From the NCBI RefSeq assembly GCF_000960475.2, contig NZ_JZDQ02000037.1, positions 1-59,526 on the forward strand: a stretch of 59,526 nt of DNA, read 5' to 3'. Below, in pieces: positions 25,366 through 32,875 of this stretch. The notes below the pieces were generated by a model, which ran no database searches, was not told the origin of the DNA, and saw nothing but the letters and a program-made list of their open reading frames with translations. Position numbers and translations under genes: made by a program. The DNA comes from Nocardioides luteus (GTDB lineage Bacteria; Actinomycetota; Actinomycetes; Propionibacteriales; Nocardioidaceae). Position 1 is the first letter of the stretch; each line of letters starts with the position of its first letter.

Positions 25366-26028
25366 ATGCCGAGGGGGGTCTACTCAGAAGGACCGCTCGC
25401 GGCGCCGTCCCAGGCGCCGCGAGCGGCCTTCGCCCGGCTGACGAAGGAACGGCGCGACAGCGTGACCCGGGCGGCGCAGACGTTCGGCTGGTCCGTGGTG
25501 TCCGGCAAGGCCGCGGCGCAGCGGCCGGTGCGGTGGGAGGTGCTGGGTCCGGACGTACGCGCCGAGCGCTGCGACCTCGTCGTCGACGGCACCTGCGACG
25601 GGATCCTGGTCGAGTACTGGCACGGCAAGGCGTCCCCCGGGAAGGGTCCCTGGCGCCCGGCCCGCTGGGTCGTCGTGCGGGTTCCGGCCCACCTGCCGAA
25701 GACGGCCGCGATGATCGGGCTCTCGCCGGGATCGGGCAACACCGGCACCGGCCGGGTGCCGACGCCGGTCTTCTTCCCGCCGGAGTTCCGGGCCAAGACC
25801 AACGTGACCACGCCCGACGGGGCGGTCATCGCGGCCGACGAGGAACAATCGCGCGCGCTGTCCCGCTTCGCCAGCCACGTCGTCGACGAGCGGCTGTGGG
25901 TGGTGGCCCGCGACGACGCGATCACCGTCACCACCGACGTGGAGCCGGACGCGGAGGAGCTGCTCCGCCGCGTTCGCCTGGCGCGGGATGTCGCCGCGGT
26001 GCTCCGGCCGATCCCGGAGCTCGCCTGA
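25366..26028 (+). CDS. Hypothetical protein, no family recognised
   Basis: A 220-residue soluble protein. A basic N-terminus (LTKERRDSVTRAAQTF) precedes a Trp/Arg-rich part (WHGKASPGKGPWRPARWVVVRVP) and an acidic helical C-terminus (EPDAEELLRRVRLARDVAAVL). No signal peptide, membrane helix or cysteine cluster. Codon use is like its neighbours, so it is probably a long-standing lineage gene and not a recent import. It has its own promoter and is divergent from the ASCH-like gene, with 81 bases between starts. Confidence 0.7.
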   Translation: MPRGVYSEGPLAAPSQAPRAAFARLTKERRDSVTRAAQTFGWSVVSGKAAAQRPVRWEVLGPDVRAERCDLVVDGTCDGILVEYWHGKASPGKGPWRPARWVVVRVPAHLPKTAAMIGLSPGSGNTGTGRVPTPVFFPPEFRAKTNVTTPDGAVIAADEEQSRALSRFASHVVDERLWVVARDDAITVTTDVEPDAEELLRRVRLARDVAAVLRPIPELA

Positions 26029-26056
26029 GGCTGAGCTCATCCAAGGCTTGGGGCTC

Positions 26057-26093
26057 TTGACCTCAAGTCAGCTTGAGCAGATTGACTCGAGGC
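26057..26093 (+). promoter_or_regulatory. MerR-type promoter with 19-bp spacer
   Basis: The -35 TTGACC (26057-26062) and -10-like TTGACT (26082-26087) are 19 bases apart, the stretched spacing of MerR-regulated promoters. Between them lies the dyad CTCAAG-TCAG-CTTGAG (26062-26077), which is the classical position and type of a MerR-family operator. Six bases separate the -10 from the ATG at 26094. No merR-like gene is in the window. Confidence 0.65.
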
Positions 26094-27038
26094 ATGCGAG
26101 CGATCAGACAGCACGAGTTCGGCGGCCCGGAGGTCCTGCACCTCGAGGAGGTGCCCGACCCGACGCCGGGGCCGGGTCAGGTACGCGTCCGGGTGGAGGC
26201 CGCCGGCGTCCACCGTCTCGACACCTCGATCAGAGCGGCCGACCTGCCGCCGACGATGCCGCGACCGGAGCTCCCCACGACGCCCGGCCGCGAGGTCGCC
26301 GGGGTCGTCGACCAGGTCGGCGAGGGCGTCGACGAGGCCTGGCAGGGCGCGAAGGTCGTCGCCCACCTCGGTCCGGGGAGCAGCGGCGGCTATGCCGAGC
26401 TCGCCGTCGTGGACGAGACGCAGCTCTACCGACGCCCCGAGGGGCTGGAGTCACCGGAGGCGGTGGCCGCCATCGGCACCGGCCGCACCTCGGCAGCAGT
26501 GCTCGAGGCCGCCGAGATCACTCCCGACGACGTCGTCGTGGTCACCTCGGCAGCCGGCGGCATGGGCGCGATCCTGCTCCAGGGCATTCGCAACGCGGGC
26601 GCCCGTGCGATCGGTCTCGCGGGCTCGGAGGCCAAGCTGGAGATCGCTCGTGGCTTCGGCGCGCACACGGCCGTCGACTACCGCGCGGACGGCTGGCTCG
26701 AGACGCTTCGAGAGGAGGAGCCCCGCATCACGGTCCTTCTCGACGGGGTCGGGGGTGACGTACCCAGGCAGGTCTACGCCCAGCTCGAGCCCGACGGTCG
26801 GATGGTCCGGTTCTCCGGCGACCAGGACGGCTACGAAGGCGGCGCGAAGATCATCGACATCCTCGGGCCCTGGGTCCAGGGCCGGATCAAGGAGTTCGAG
26901 CAGGCCTCGCTCGGGGCCGCCGCGGACGGCACCCGCAGGCCGTACGTCGGCTCGACCTTCCCCCTCGCCGAGGCCGCGGAGGCCCATCGCGCGCTCGAGA
27001 GCCGGGAGACGACCGGCAAGGTCGTACTCCTGACCTGA
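26094..27038 (+). CDS. Zinc-binding-dehydrogenase family NADP-dependent quinone/alkenal oxidoreductase
   Basis: A 314-residue medium-chain reductase without the zinc ligands. The N-terminal part has MRAIRQHEFGGPEVLHLEEVP and TTPGREVAGVVDQVGEGV. The Rossmann motif is TSAAGGMGAILLQ, followed by LLDGVGGDVPR, as in quinone oxidoreductases (QOR). Such enzymes reduce reactive quinones or enones with NADPH. The MerR-like promoter fits induction by electrophilic or oxidative stress. The start is at 26094; an upstream in-frame start at 26073 would lie inside the operator. Confidence 0.85.
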   Translation: MRAIRQHEFGGPEVLHLEEVPDPTPGPGQVRVRVEAAGVHRLDTSIRAADLPPTMPRPELPTTPGREVAGVVDQVGEGVDEAWQGAKVVAHLGPGSSGGYAELAVVDETQLYRRPEGLESPEAVAAIGTGRTSAAVLEAAEITPDDVVVVTSAAGGMGAILLQGIRNAGARAIGLAGSEAKLEIARGFGAHTAVDYRADGWLETLREEEPRITVLLDGVGGDVPRQVYAQLEPDGRMVRFSGDQDGYEGGAKIIDILGPWVQGRIKEFEQASLGAAADGTRRPYVGSTFPLAEAAEAHRALESRETTGKVVLLT

Positions 27039-27101
27039 CCCGGACCAGGCCGGGGGTGTCCGCGCCTAGAGCGGAAGTCGGTCCCTGGAGCCTGTCCCGG
27101 A

Positions 27102-27114
27102 TACCCTTGGGCGC
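27102..27114 (+). promoter_or_regulatory. Leaderless-type promoter of hom
   Basis: TACCCT (27102-27107), seven bases, GTG at 27115. This gives the threonine operon its own start point, which it needs because the upstream neighbours are unrelated accessory genes. Confidence 0.55.
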
Positions 27115-28428
27115 GTGAGCAGCAACAAGACGACCGCGCACGCCGTCAAACCCCTGGGCGTCGCCGTCCTCGGCTGCGGTGTGGTCGGGTCCCAGGTGGT
27201 CCGGCTCCTGCTCGAGGGCGATGCGGATCTCGCCGCAAGAGTGGGTGCGCCGCTGGAGATCAGAGGCGTGGCCGTACGCCGCCTCGACGCTCCCCGCGAC
27301 GTCGAGGTCCCCGCCGAGCTGCTCACGACCGACGCCCACGGCCTGGTCGCCCGCGACGACGTCGACCTCGTGGTCGAAGTGATCGGCGGCATCGAGCCGG
27401 CCCGCGGCCTCATCCTCAAGGCGCTGGAGAGCGGCGCCAGCGTCGTCACCGCCAACAAGGCCCTGCTCGCCGAGGACGGCCCGACGCTCTACGAGGCCGC
27501 CGAGAAGGCCGGCACCGACCTCTACTACGAGGCCGCCGTCGCCGGCGCCATCCCGATCCTCCGCCCGCTGCGCGACTCGCTCGTCGGCGACCACGTCACC
27601 AAGGTGATGGGCATCGTCAACGGCACCACCAACTACATCCTCGACAAGATGGACACCTACGGTGCCGGCTTCGAGGAGGCGCTCGCCGAGGCCCAGGAGC
27701 TGGGCTACGCCGAGGCCGACCCGACCGCCGACGTCGAGGGCTTCGACGCGGCCGCCAAGGCCGCCATCCTGGCGAGCCTCGCCTTCCACACCCGGGTGAC
27801 CGCCAGCGACGTCTACCGCGAGGGCATCACCGAGGTGACCGCCGGTGACGTCGCCTCGGCCAAGGCCATGGGCAGCGTCGTCAAGCTGCTCGCGATCGCC
27901 GAGCTCGACGGCGACGACGTCTCGGCGAGGGTCCACCCCGTGATGATCCCGCGCACCCACGCGCTGGCGACCGTGCGCGGCGCCTACAACGCCGTCTTCG
28001 TCGAGTCCGCCTCCGCGGGTGACCTGATGTTCTACGGCCAGGGCGCGGGCGGCGAGCCCACCGCGAGCGCGGTCCTGGGCGACCTGGTCACCATCGGGCG
28101 CAACAAGGCGCTCGGCGCCCGCGGCTTCGGCGAGTCCGCCTACGCCGCCCGCGCGGTACGCCCGATGGGCGAGACCGTCACCCGCTACCACGTCAGCCTC
28201 GACGTGGCCGACAAGGCCGGCGTGCTCGCCGCGGTCGCGACCGCCTTCTCCGAGCACGGCGTCTCGATCAAGGCCGTGCGTCAAGAAGGCCGAGGCGAGG
28301 ACGCCCAGCTCGTCGTCGTCTCCCACGAGGCCCCCGATGCCGCGCTCGCGGCGACCGTGCAGCACCTGCGCGAGATGGAGTACGTCCGCGACGTCGCCTC
28401 GGTGATGCGCGTAGAAGGAGCAGTCTAA
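27115..28428 (+). CDS. hom: Homoserine dehydrogenase
   Basis: A 437-residue enzyme reducing aspartate semialdehyde to homoserine, the branch point to threonine and methionine. N-terminal Rossmann motif LGCGVVGSQV, TANKALLAEDG, catalytic-domain signature MGIVNGTTNYIL and the Lys/Asp-bearing AEADPTADVEGFDAAAK; the C-terminal ACT domain (about 355-437, AGVLAAVATAFSEHGVSIKAV) normally mediates feedback inhibition by threonine. thrC starts inside its stop (TAATG). Confidence 0.97.
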   Translation: MSSNKTTAHAVKPLGVAVLGCGVVGSQVVRLLLEGDADLAARVGAPLEIRGVAVRRLDAPRDVEVPAELLTTDAHGLVARDDVDLVVEVIGGIEPARGLILKALESGASVVTANKALLAEDGPTLYEAAEKAGTDLYYEAAVAGAIPILRPLRDSLVGDHVTKVMGIVNGTTNYILDKMDTYGAGFEEALAEAQELGYAEADPTADVEGFDAAAKAAILASLAFHTRVTASDVYREGITEVTAGDVASAKAMGSVVKLLAIAELDGDDVSARVHPVMIPRTHALATVRGAYNAVFVESASAGDLMFYGQGAGGEPTASAVLGDLVTIGRNKALGARGFGESAYAARAVRPMGETVTRYHVSLDVADKAGVLAAVATAFSEHGVSIKAVRQEGRGEDAQLVVVSHEAPDAALAATVQHLREMEYVRDVASVMRVEGAV

Positions 28429-29495
28429 TGACCAACGGCCAGTGGCGCGGTGTGATCGAGGAATATCGCACCCTCCTCGACATCCCCCAGGACACCAAGG
28501 CGGTGACCCTCGGCGAGGGTGGCACCCCGCTGGTCCACTCCGAGTGGCTCTCCGGCGCCACCAAGGGCGAGGTGTGGCTCAAGGTCGAGGGGCAGAACCC
28601 GACCGGCTCGTTCAAGGACCGCGGCATGACCGCGGCCATCTCCGTCGCCGTCCACGAGGGCGCCAAGGCGGTCGTCTGCGCCTCCACGGGCAACACCAGC
28701 GCCTCGATGGCCGCCTACGCCGCCAAGGCCGGGATCACCCCGGTCGTGCTCGTCCCCAACGGCAAGATCAGCGCCGCCAAGATGGCCCAGGCGCTGGTCC
28801 ACGGCGCCGAGGTGGTCAAGGTACGCGGCAACTTCGACGACTGCCTCAAGCTCTCCCGCGCGCTCGCCGACAGCTACCCGGTCGCGCTGGTCAACTCCGT
28901 CAACCCGGTCCGGCTCGAGGGCCAGAAGACGGCGGCCTTCGAGGTCGTCGACCGTCTCGGCGACGCCCCCGACTACCACCTGATGCCGATCGGCAACGCC
29001 GGCAACCTATCCGCCTACTGGCTCGGCTACGAGCAGTACGCCGCGGCCGGCCACGCCACCAAGACCCCGGTCATGCGTGCCTTCCAGGCCGAGGGCGCGG
29101 CCCCGCTCGTGCTCGGCCACCCGGTCGAGCACCCGGAGACCAAGGCGACCGCGATCCGCATCGGCAACCCGGCCTCCTGGCAGCTCGCCGAGGCCGCCGC
29201 CGCCAAGTCCGGTGGCCGTTTCCGCGCGCTCTCCGACGACCAGATCCTCTCCGCCCAGGCCCAGTTGGCCCGCAACGACGGCGTCTTCGTCGAGCCCGCC
29301 TCGGCGGCCGGTGTCGCCGGTCTGCTCGCCGACCTCGAGGCGGGCGACACCTACGCCGGAGCCACCACGGTCATCACCGTCACCGGTCACGGGCTCAAAG
29401 ACACCGCCACCGCCCTGGAGTTCTTCGGTGAGCTGCCGGAGATCGTCATCGACGCCGACCTCGAGGCCGCGGCGGCAGCAGCAGGGCTCGCGTAG
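28428..29495 (+). CDS. thrC: Threonine synthase
   Basis: A 355-residue PLP enzyme converting O-phosphohomoserine to threonine. The PLP lysine is in NPTGSFKDRGM (Lys63), followed by ASTGNTSASMAAYA for the cofactor phosphate. The compact length matches the short actinobacterial class. Its ATG overlaps the hom TAA, so translation is coupled. It ends five bases before thrB. Confidence 0.97.
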   Translation: MTNGQWRGVIEEYRTLLDIPQDTKAVTLGEGGTPLVHSEWLSGATKGEVWLKVEGQNPTGSFKDRGMTAAISVAVHEGAKAVVCASTGNTSASMAAYAAKAGITPVVLVPNGKISAAKMAQALVHGAEVVKVRGNFDDCLKLSRALADSYPVALVNSVNPVRLEGQKTAAFEVVDRLGDAPDYHLMPIGNAGNLSAYWLGYEQYAAAGHATKTPVMRAFQAEGAAPLVLGHPVEHPETKATAIRIGNPASWQLAEAAAAKSGGRFRALSDDQILSAQAQLARNDGVFVEPASAAGVAGLLADLEAGDTYAGATTVITVTGHGLKDTATALEFFGELPEIVIDADLEAAAAAAGLA

Positions 29496-29500
29496 CACCC

Positions 29501-30406
29501 ATGACGTTCGTAGAAGGCCCGGTGACCGTCACCGTCCCGGCCACCTCCGCCAACCTCGGCCCCGGCTACGACTCGCTGGGACTCGCGCTCGACCTGCGTG
29601 ACGAGCTCACCGCCGAGGTCGTGCCGGGCGGGACGCTGGAGGTCACCGTCGAGGGTGCCGGCGAAGGCACGGTCCCGCTCGACGAGTCCCATCTGGTCGT
29701 ACGCTCCATGCGGGCCGCCTTCGACATCATCGGCAAACAGCCGGCCGGTCTCCGGCTGCACTGTCGCAACCGGATCCCGCACGCCCGCGGCCTGGGGTCG
29801 TCCTCGGCCGCGATCATCGGCGGCCTCGTGCTCGCGCGCGCCCTGGTCGCCGGGGGAGAGCTGATCCTCGACGACGACACGCTCTTCCAGAAGGCGGCCG
29901 AGATCGAGGGCCACCCCGACAACGTGGCGCCCGCCTTCCACGGTGGCTTCACGATCGCCGGTGAGGATGATGGCTTCTTCGCGGTCCGCACCGCCGTCGA
30001 CCCGCGGGTGAGCGTCGTCGTCTTCGTGCCCGCGACCGGCGTCGAGACCAAGGCCGCCCGCGGGCTGCTGCCCGAGACCGTCCCGCACTCCGACGCGGCG
30101 GCCGACGCGGGACGTACGGCGCTCCTGGTCGCGGCGCTCAGCGACGCGCCCGAGCACCTGCACCGAGCCACCCGCGACTTCCTCCACCAGGAGTACCGCC
30201 GGCCCGCCATGCCGGAGTCGCTCGCGCTGGTCGACGAGCTGCGTGCCGACGGCGTCGCGGCGATCGTCTCCGGCGCCGGGCCCACGGTCCTGGCGTTCAG
30301 CAGCGGCGTGGAGTCGGCCGAGACGACCAAGCTCCTCGCCCGCTGTCCGGCGGGCTGGGCGTGCCATGCGCTGAGTGTCGACATGGACGGCGTACGCATC
30401 CTCTGA
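29501..30406 (+). CDS. thrB: Homoserine kinase
   Basis: A 301-residue GHMP kinase making O-phosphohomoserine, the ThrC substrate. N-terminal VPATSANLGPGYDSLG, the ATP-binding PHARGLGSSSAAIIGG and the C-terminal ...GAGPTVLAF motif are all present. It completes hom-thrC-thrB as a single transcription unit, followed by a separate rho promoter. The ribosome site is weak, consistent with coupling to thrC. Confidence 0.96.
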   Translation: MTFVEGPVTVTVPATSANLGPGYDSLGLALDLRDELTAEVVPGGTLEVTVEGAGEGTVPLDESHLVVRSMRAAFDIIGKQPAGLRLHCRNRIPHARGLGSSSAAIIGGLVLARALVAGGELILDDDTLFQKAAEIEGHPDNVAPAFHGGFTIAGEDDGFFAVRTAVDPRVSVVVFVPATGVETKAARGLLPETVPHSDAAADAGRTALLVAALSDAPEHLHRATRDFLHQEYRRPAMPESLALVDELRADGVAAIVSGAGPTVLAFSSGVESAETTKLLARCPAGWACHALSVDMDGVRIL

Positions 30407-30447
30407 CCCGCCTTCCGGGGCCCTGCTGTGATGGGTGCCATGCGTGT

Positions 30448-30607
30448 TAGCCTGGATCTACGTCCGTCGGGCCGTTCAGGTCTACGGACGTGCTATCCCC
30501 CTTTCGTGCCGTGCCACTTCGGTTGGCGCGCATCGGCGCGTCAGGGGTTCTGACAAACGAGCCGTCGGCGTCGTACGCCGATCGGCGATACGTGGGAAAG
30601 GACTCAC
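30448..30607 (+). promoter_or_regulatory. rho promoter and long leader
   Basis: TAGCCT at 30448-30453 is the best -10 and predicts a leader of about 148 bases before the rho GTG. The leader is comparatively C/U-rich in its first half (gctatccccctttcgtgcc). Rho controls its own synthesis by attenuation in several bacteria, so autoregulation here is plausible but not shown. Confidence 0.45.
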
Positions 30608-32368
30608 GTGACTGAGACCATGGAATCCACCGCACCGGAGCCGAACGCAGCCCCGAAGAAGCGCGGTGGCCTTGGCGGAATGCTCCTCGCCGATCTCAAG
30701 GCGATGGCGAACGGTATGGGCATCAGCGGGGCGAACTCGATGAAGAAGGCCCAGCTGATCGACGCGATCAAGGCTGCCCAGGGCAGCCGTGCGCAGTCGG
30801 CGCCGGCGCCTGTGGAGAAGGCTGAGAAGCCCGCCGCTGAGAAGCCTGCGGAGAAGACGGCAGAGAAGCCGGCCGAGAAGGCCGAGAAGCCCGCGGAGAA
30901 GTCCGCCGAGGCTGCTGACGCCGGCAGCGAGGGCGCCCAGCGCCCGCGCCGCCAGCGCAACCAGAACCAGAACCAGAACAAGGGCGGCGGCCAGGGCGGC
31001 CAGTCCGGTCAGGGTGGCCAGGGTGGCCAGTCCGGTCAGGCCGGTGGCCAGAACAAGGGCCCGGCGAAGACCGGTCAGCCCGCCGCCGAGAAGAAGAACG
31101 AGGACGCCCAGAAGCCGGCCGAGTCGGCCGACGACGCCGGCGGCGACGAGGACGGCGAGGGCGGCAGCCGCCGCAACCGTCGCCGTCGTGGTCGCGACCG
31201 CGACCGCAACCGCCCGGGCCGCGGCGAGCCGGACACGACCGTCCTCGAGGACGACGTACTCGTGCCCGCGGCGGGCATCCTGGACGTACTCGACAACTAC
31301 GCCTTCGTCCGCACCTCCGGCTACCTGCCCGGGCCCGACGACGTCTACCTCTCCCTGTCGCTGGTCAAGCGCCTCGGCCTGCGCCGTGGCGACGCGATCG
31401 TCGGCCAGGTGCGCCAGCCCCGTGAGGGCGAGCGCAAGGAGAAGTACAACCCGATGGTGCGCATCGACTCGGTCAACGGTGCCGACCCCGAGATCGCCAA
31501 GCACCGTGTCGAGTTCGACAAGCTCGCGCCGGTCCACCCCGACCAGCGGCTGCGTCTCGAGGGTGGCTCCGACCCGGTCACCGGCCGGGTCATCGACCTG
31601 GTCGCGCCGATCGGCAAGGGCCAGCGCGGCCTGATCTCCTCCCCGTCGAAGGCCGGCAAGACGACCGTCCTGCAGGCGATCGCCGGCGCGATCACCGCCA
31701 ACAACCCCGAGTGCCACCTGATGGTCGTCCTGGTCGACGAGCGTCCCGAGGAGGTCACCGACTTCGAGCGCAGCGTCAAGGGCGAGGTCATCGCCTCGAC
31801 CTTCGACCGGCAGCCCGCCGACCACACCGTGGTCGCCGAGCTGGCCATCGAGCGGGCCAAGCGCCTGGTCGAGCTCGGCCACGACGTGGTCGTCCTGCTC
31901 GACGGGCTGACCCGCCTGGGCAAGGCCTACAACCTCTCCGTCCCGGCCTCGGGCCGGATTCTCGGCGGCGGTGTCGACTCGGCGGCGCTCTACCCGACGA
32001 AGCGGTTCTTCGGTGCGGCCCGCAACGTCGAGGACGGCGGCTCGCTGACCATCCTCGCCACGGCCGCGGTCGAGACGGGTTCGAAGACCGACGAGATCAT
32101 CTTCGAGGCCTTCAAGGACACCGCCAACTCCGAGCTTCGCCTGAGCGAGGAGTACGCCGAGGCCGGGATCTTCCCCGCCATCGACGTCAACGCCTCCGGC
32201 ACCCGCCGCGACGACCTGCTCTTCGCCGGTGGCGAGGGTGACGCGGTGCGCAAGCTGCGTGCCTCGCTGGCCACGCTCGACGGCGCCAAGGCCGCCTCGG
32301 TCCTGGCCGAGAAGGTCGCCGGTTCGGCCACCAATATGGTGCTCCTCAACGAGGTCGCCAAGAGCTGA
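30608..32368 (+). CDS. rho: Transcription termination factor Rho
   Basis: A 586-residue hexameric RNA helicase. Order: Rho N helix bundle (LLADLKAMANGMGISG), a low-complexity insertion (about 58-205) with KPAEK-type repeats followed by GGQ/GQSGQ repeats and an Arg-rich RNRRRRGRDRDRNR patch, the OSB RNA-binding domain (GILDVLDNYAFVRTSGYLPG), then the ATPase with Walker A SPSKAGKTT and Walker B VVVLLDGLTRL. Such long basic/Gln-Gly insertions are typical of actinobacterial Rho and add RNA affinity. GTG start after GGAAAGGA. Confidence 0.97.
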   Translation: MTETMESTAPEPNAAPKKRGGLGGMLLADLKAMANGMGISGANSMKKAQLIDAIKAAQGSRAQSAPAPVEKAEKPAAEKPAEKTAEKPAEKAEKPAEKSAEAADAGSEGAQRPRRQRNQNQNQNKGGGQGGQSGQGGQGGQSGQAGGQNKGPAKTGQPAAEKKNEDAQKPAESADDAGGDEDGEGGSRRNRRRRGRDRDRNRPGRGEPDTTVLEDDVLVPAAGILDVLDNYAFVRTSGYLPGPDDVYLSLSLVKRLGLRRGDAIVGQVRQPREGERKEKYNPMVRIDSVNGADPEIAKHRVEFDKLAPVHPDQRLRLEGGSDPVTGRVIDLVAPIGKGQRGLISSPSKAGKTTVLQAIAGAITANNPECHLMVVLVDERPEEVTDFERSVKGEVIASTFDRQPADHTVVAELAIERAKRLVELGHDVVVLLDGLTRLGKAYNLSVPASGRILGGGVDSAALYPTKRFFGAARNVEDGGSLTILATAAVETGSKTDEIIFEAFKDTANSELRLSEEYAEAGIFPAIDVNASGTRRDDLLFAGGEGDAVRKLRASLATLDGAKAASVLAEKVAGSATNMVLLNEVAKS

Positions 32369-32381
32369 GGTCTGTGTGCGC

Positions 32382-32415
32382 CCTGGGGCCGTCGGGAATT
32401 ATTCGCGGCCCCAGG
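32382..32415 (+). terminator. Hairpin after rho
   Basis: A 10-bp stem (32382-32391 with 32406-32415; core CTGGGGCCG/CGGCCCCAG) with a 14-base AT-containing loop, starting 14 bases after the rho stop. No T-tract. It probably ends or attenuates rho transcription before the rpmE promoter. Confidence 0.6.
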
Positions 32416-32423
32416 CGTTCACA

Positions 32424-32429
32424 TACACT
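32424..32429 (+). promoter_or_regulatory. Candidate -10 box of rpmE
   Basis: TACACT is followed by a leader of roughly 65 bases to the rpmE ATG at 32503, which itself has AGAGGA as ribosome site. Confidence 0.45.
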
Positions 32430-32502
32430 GAATCCTCGGTGCCGGTTCACGTCCCGCAACCTGCGGCGGCGACCCGGAACCCACTGTCTTGAGAGGAACC
32501 TC

Positions 32503-32715
32503 ATGAAGTCCGACATCCACCCGACGTACGTCGAGACCCAGGTCACCTGCACCTGCGGCAACTCGTTCACCACCCGCAGCACCGTGGCCGAGGGCGCCAT
32601 CCGCGCCGACGTCTGCTCCAACTGCCACCCGTTCTACACGGGCAAGCAGAAGATCCTCGACACCGGCGGTCGCGTGGCTCGCTTCGAGGCTCGCTTCGGC
32701 AAGCGCAACAAGTAG
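32503..32715 (+). CDS. rpmE: 50S ribosomal protein L31, zinc-binding form
   Basis: A 70-residue ribosomal protein starting MKSDIHPTYVET. The zinc ligands CTC (Cys16, Cys18) and CSNC (Cys38, Cys41) mark the C+ form, and the end CHPFYTGKQKILDTGGRVARF is the family signature. C+ L31 serves as a zinc store that is replaced by a C- paralogue during zinc limitation; no paralogue is in this window. A strong terminator follows. Confidence 0.97.
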   Translation: MKSDIHPTYVETQVTCTCGNSFTTRSTVAEGAIRADVCSNCHPFYTGKQKILDTGGRVARFEARFGKRNK

Positions 32716-32722
32716 CTTTCAA

Positions 32723-32758
32723 CGCGCCGGCCCCCACGTGTCTGTGGGGGCCGGCGCG
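32723..32758 (+). terminator. Terminator after rpmE
   Basis: A perfect 15-bp stem: CGCGCCGGCCCCCAC (32723-32737), loop GTGTCT, GTGGGGGCCGGCGCG (32744-32758). No T-tract. Confidence 0.88.
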
Positions 32759-32785
32759 GCGCATTTCATCGAACTTCTCCGGCAA

Positions 32786-32829
32786 TTCCTGAACTTCTCG
32801 GGCATTGCAACGCCGGAGAAGTTCAGGAA
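32786..32829. repeat. Hairpin upstream of prfA
   Basis: TTCCTGAACTTCTCGGGC (32786-32803) pairs with GCCGGAGAAGTTCAGGAA (32812-32829), 17 of 18 positions, loop ATTGCAAC. The left-arm word GAACTTCTC also occurs at 32771-32779 (GAACTTCTCCGGC), so the right arm could pair with either copy, giving two alternative hairpins. The right arm shares its last five bases with the family A palindrome. Confidence 0.75.
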
Positions 32830-32852
32830 CACCCGGTTGACCGGGTATTCCT
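32825..32852. repeat. 28-bp palindrome (dispersed family A, copy 2)
   Basis: Core ACCCGGTTGACCGGGT inside AGGAA...TTCCT; 26 of 28 bases match 4658-4685. It lies 23 bases before the prfA start codon and overlaps the preceding hairpin at 32825-32829. Confidence 0.8.
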
Positions 32853-32875
32853 CCCAGGCGAGAAGCGAGGCGGAG

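Noticed and set aside
23488..26028. An 846-codon frame that would fuse part of lysA to the 25366 protein
   Set aside because: The first two thirds is an out-of-frame shadow of lysA and of the reverse-strand gene; the 25366 gene has its own promoter and start.
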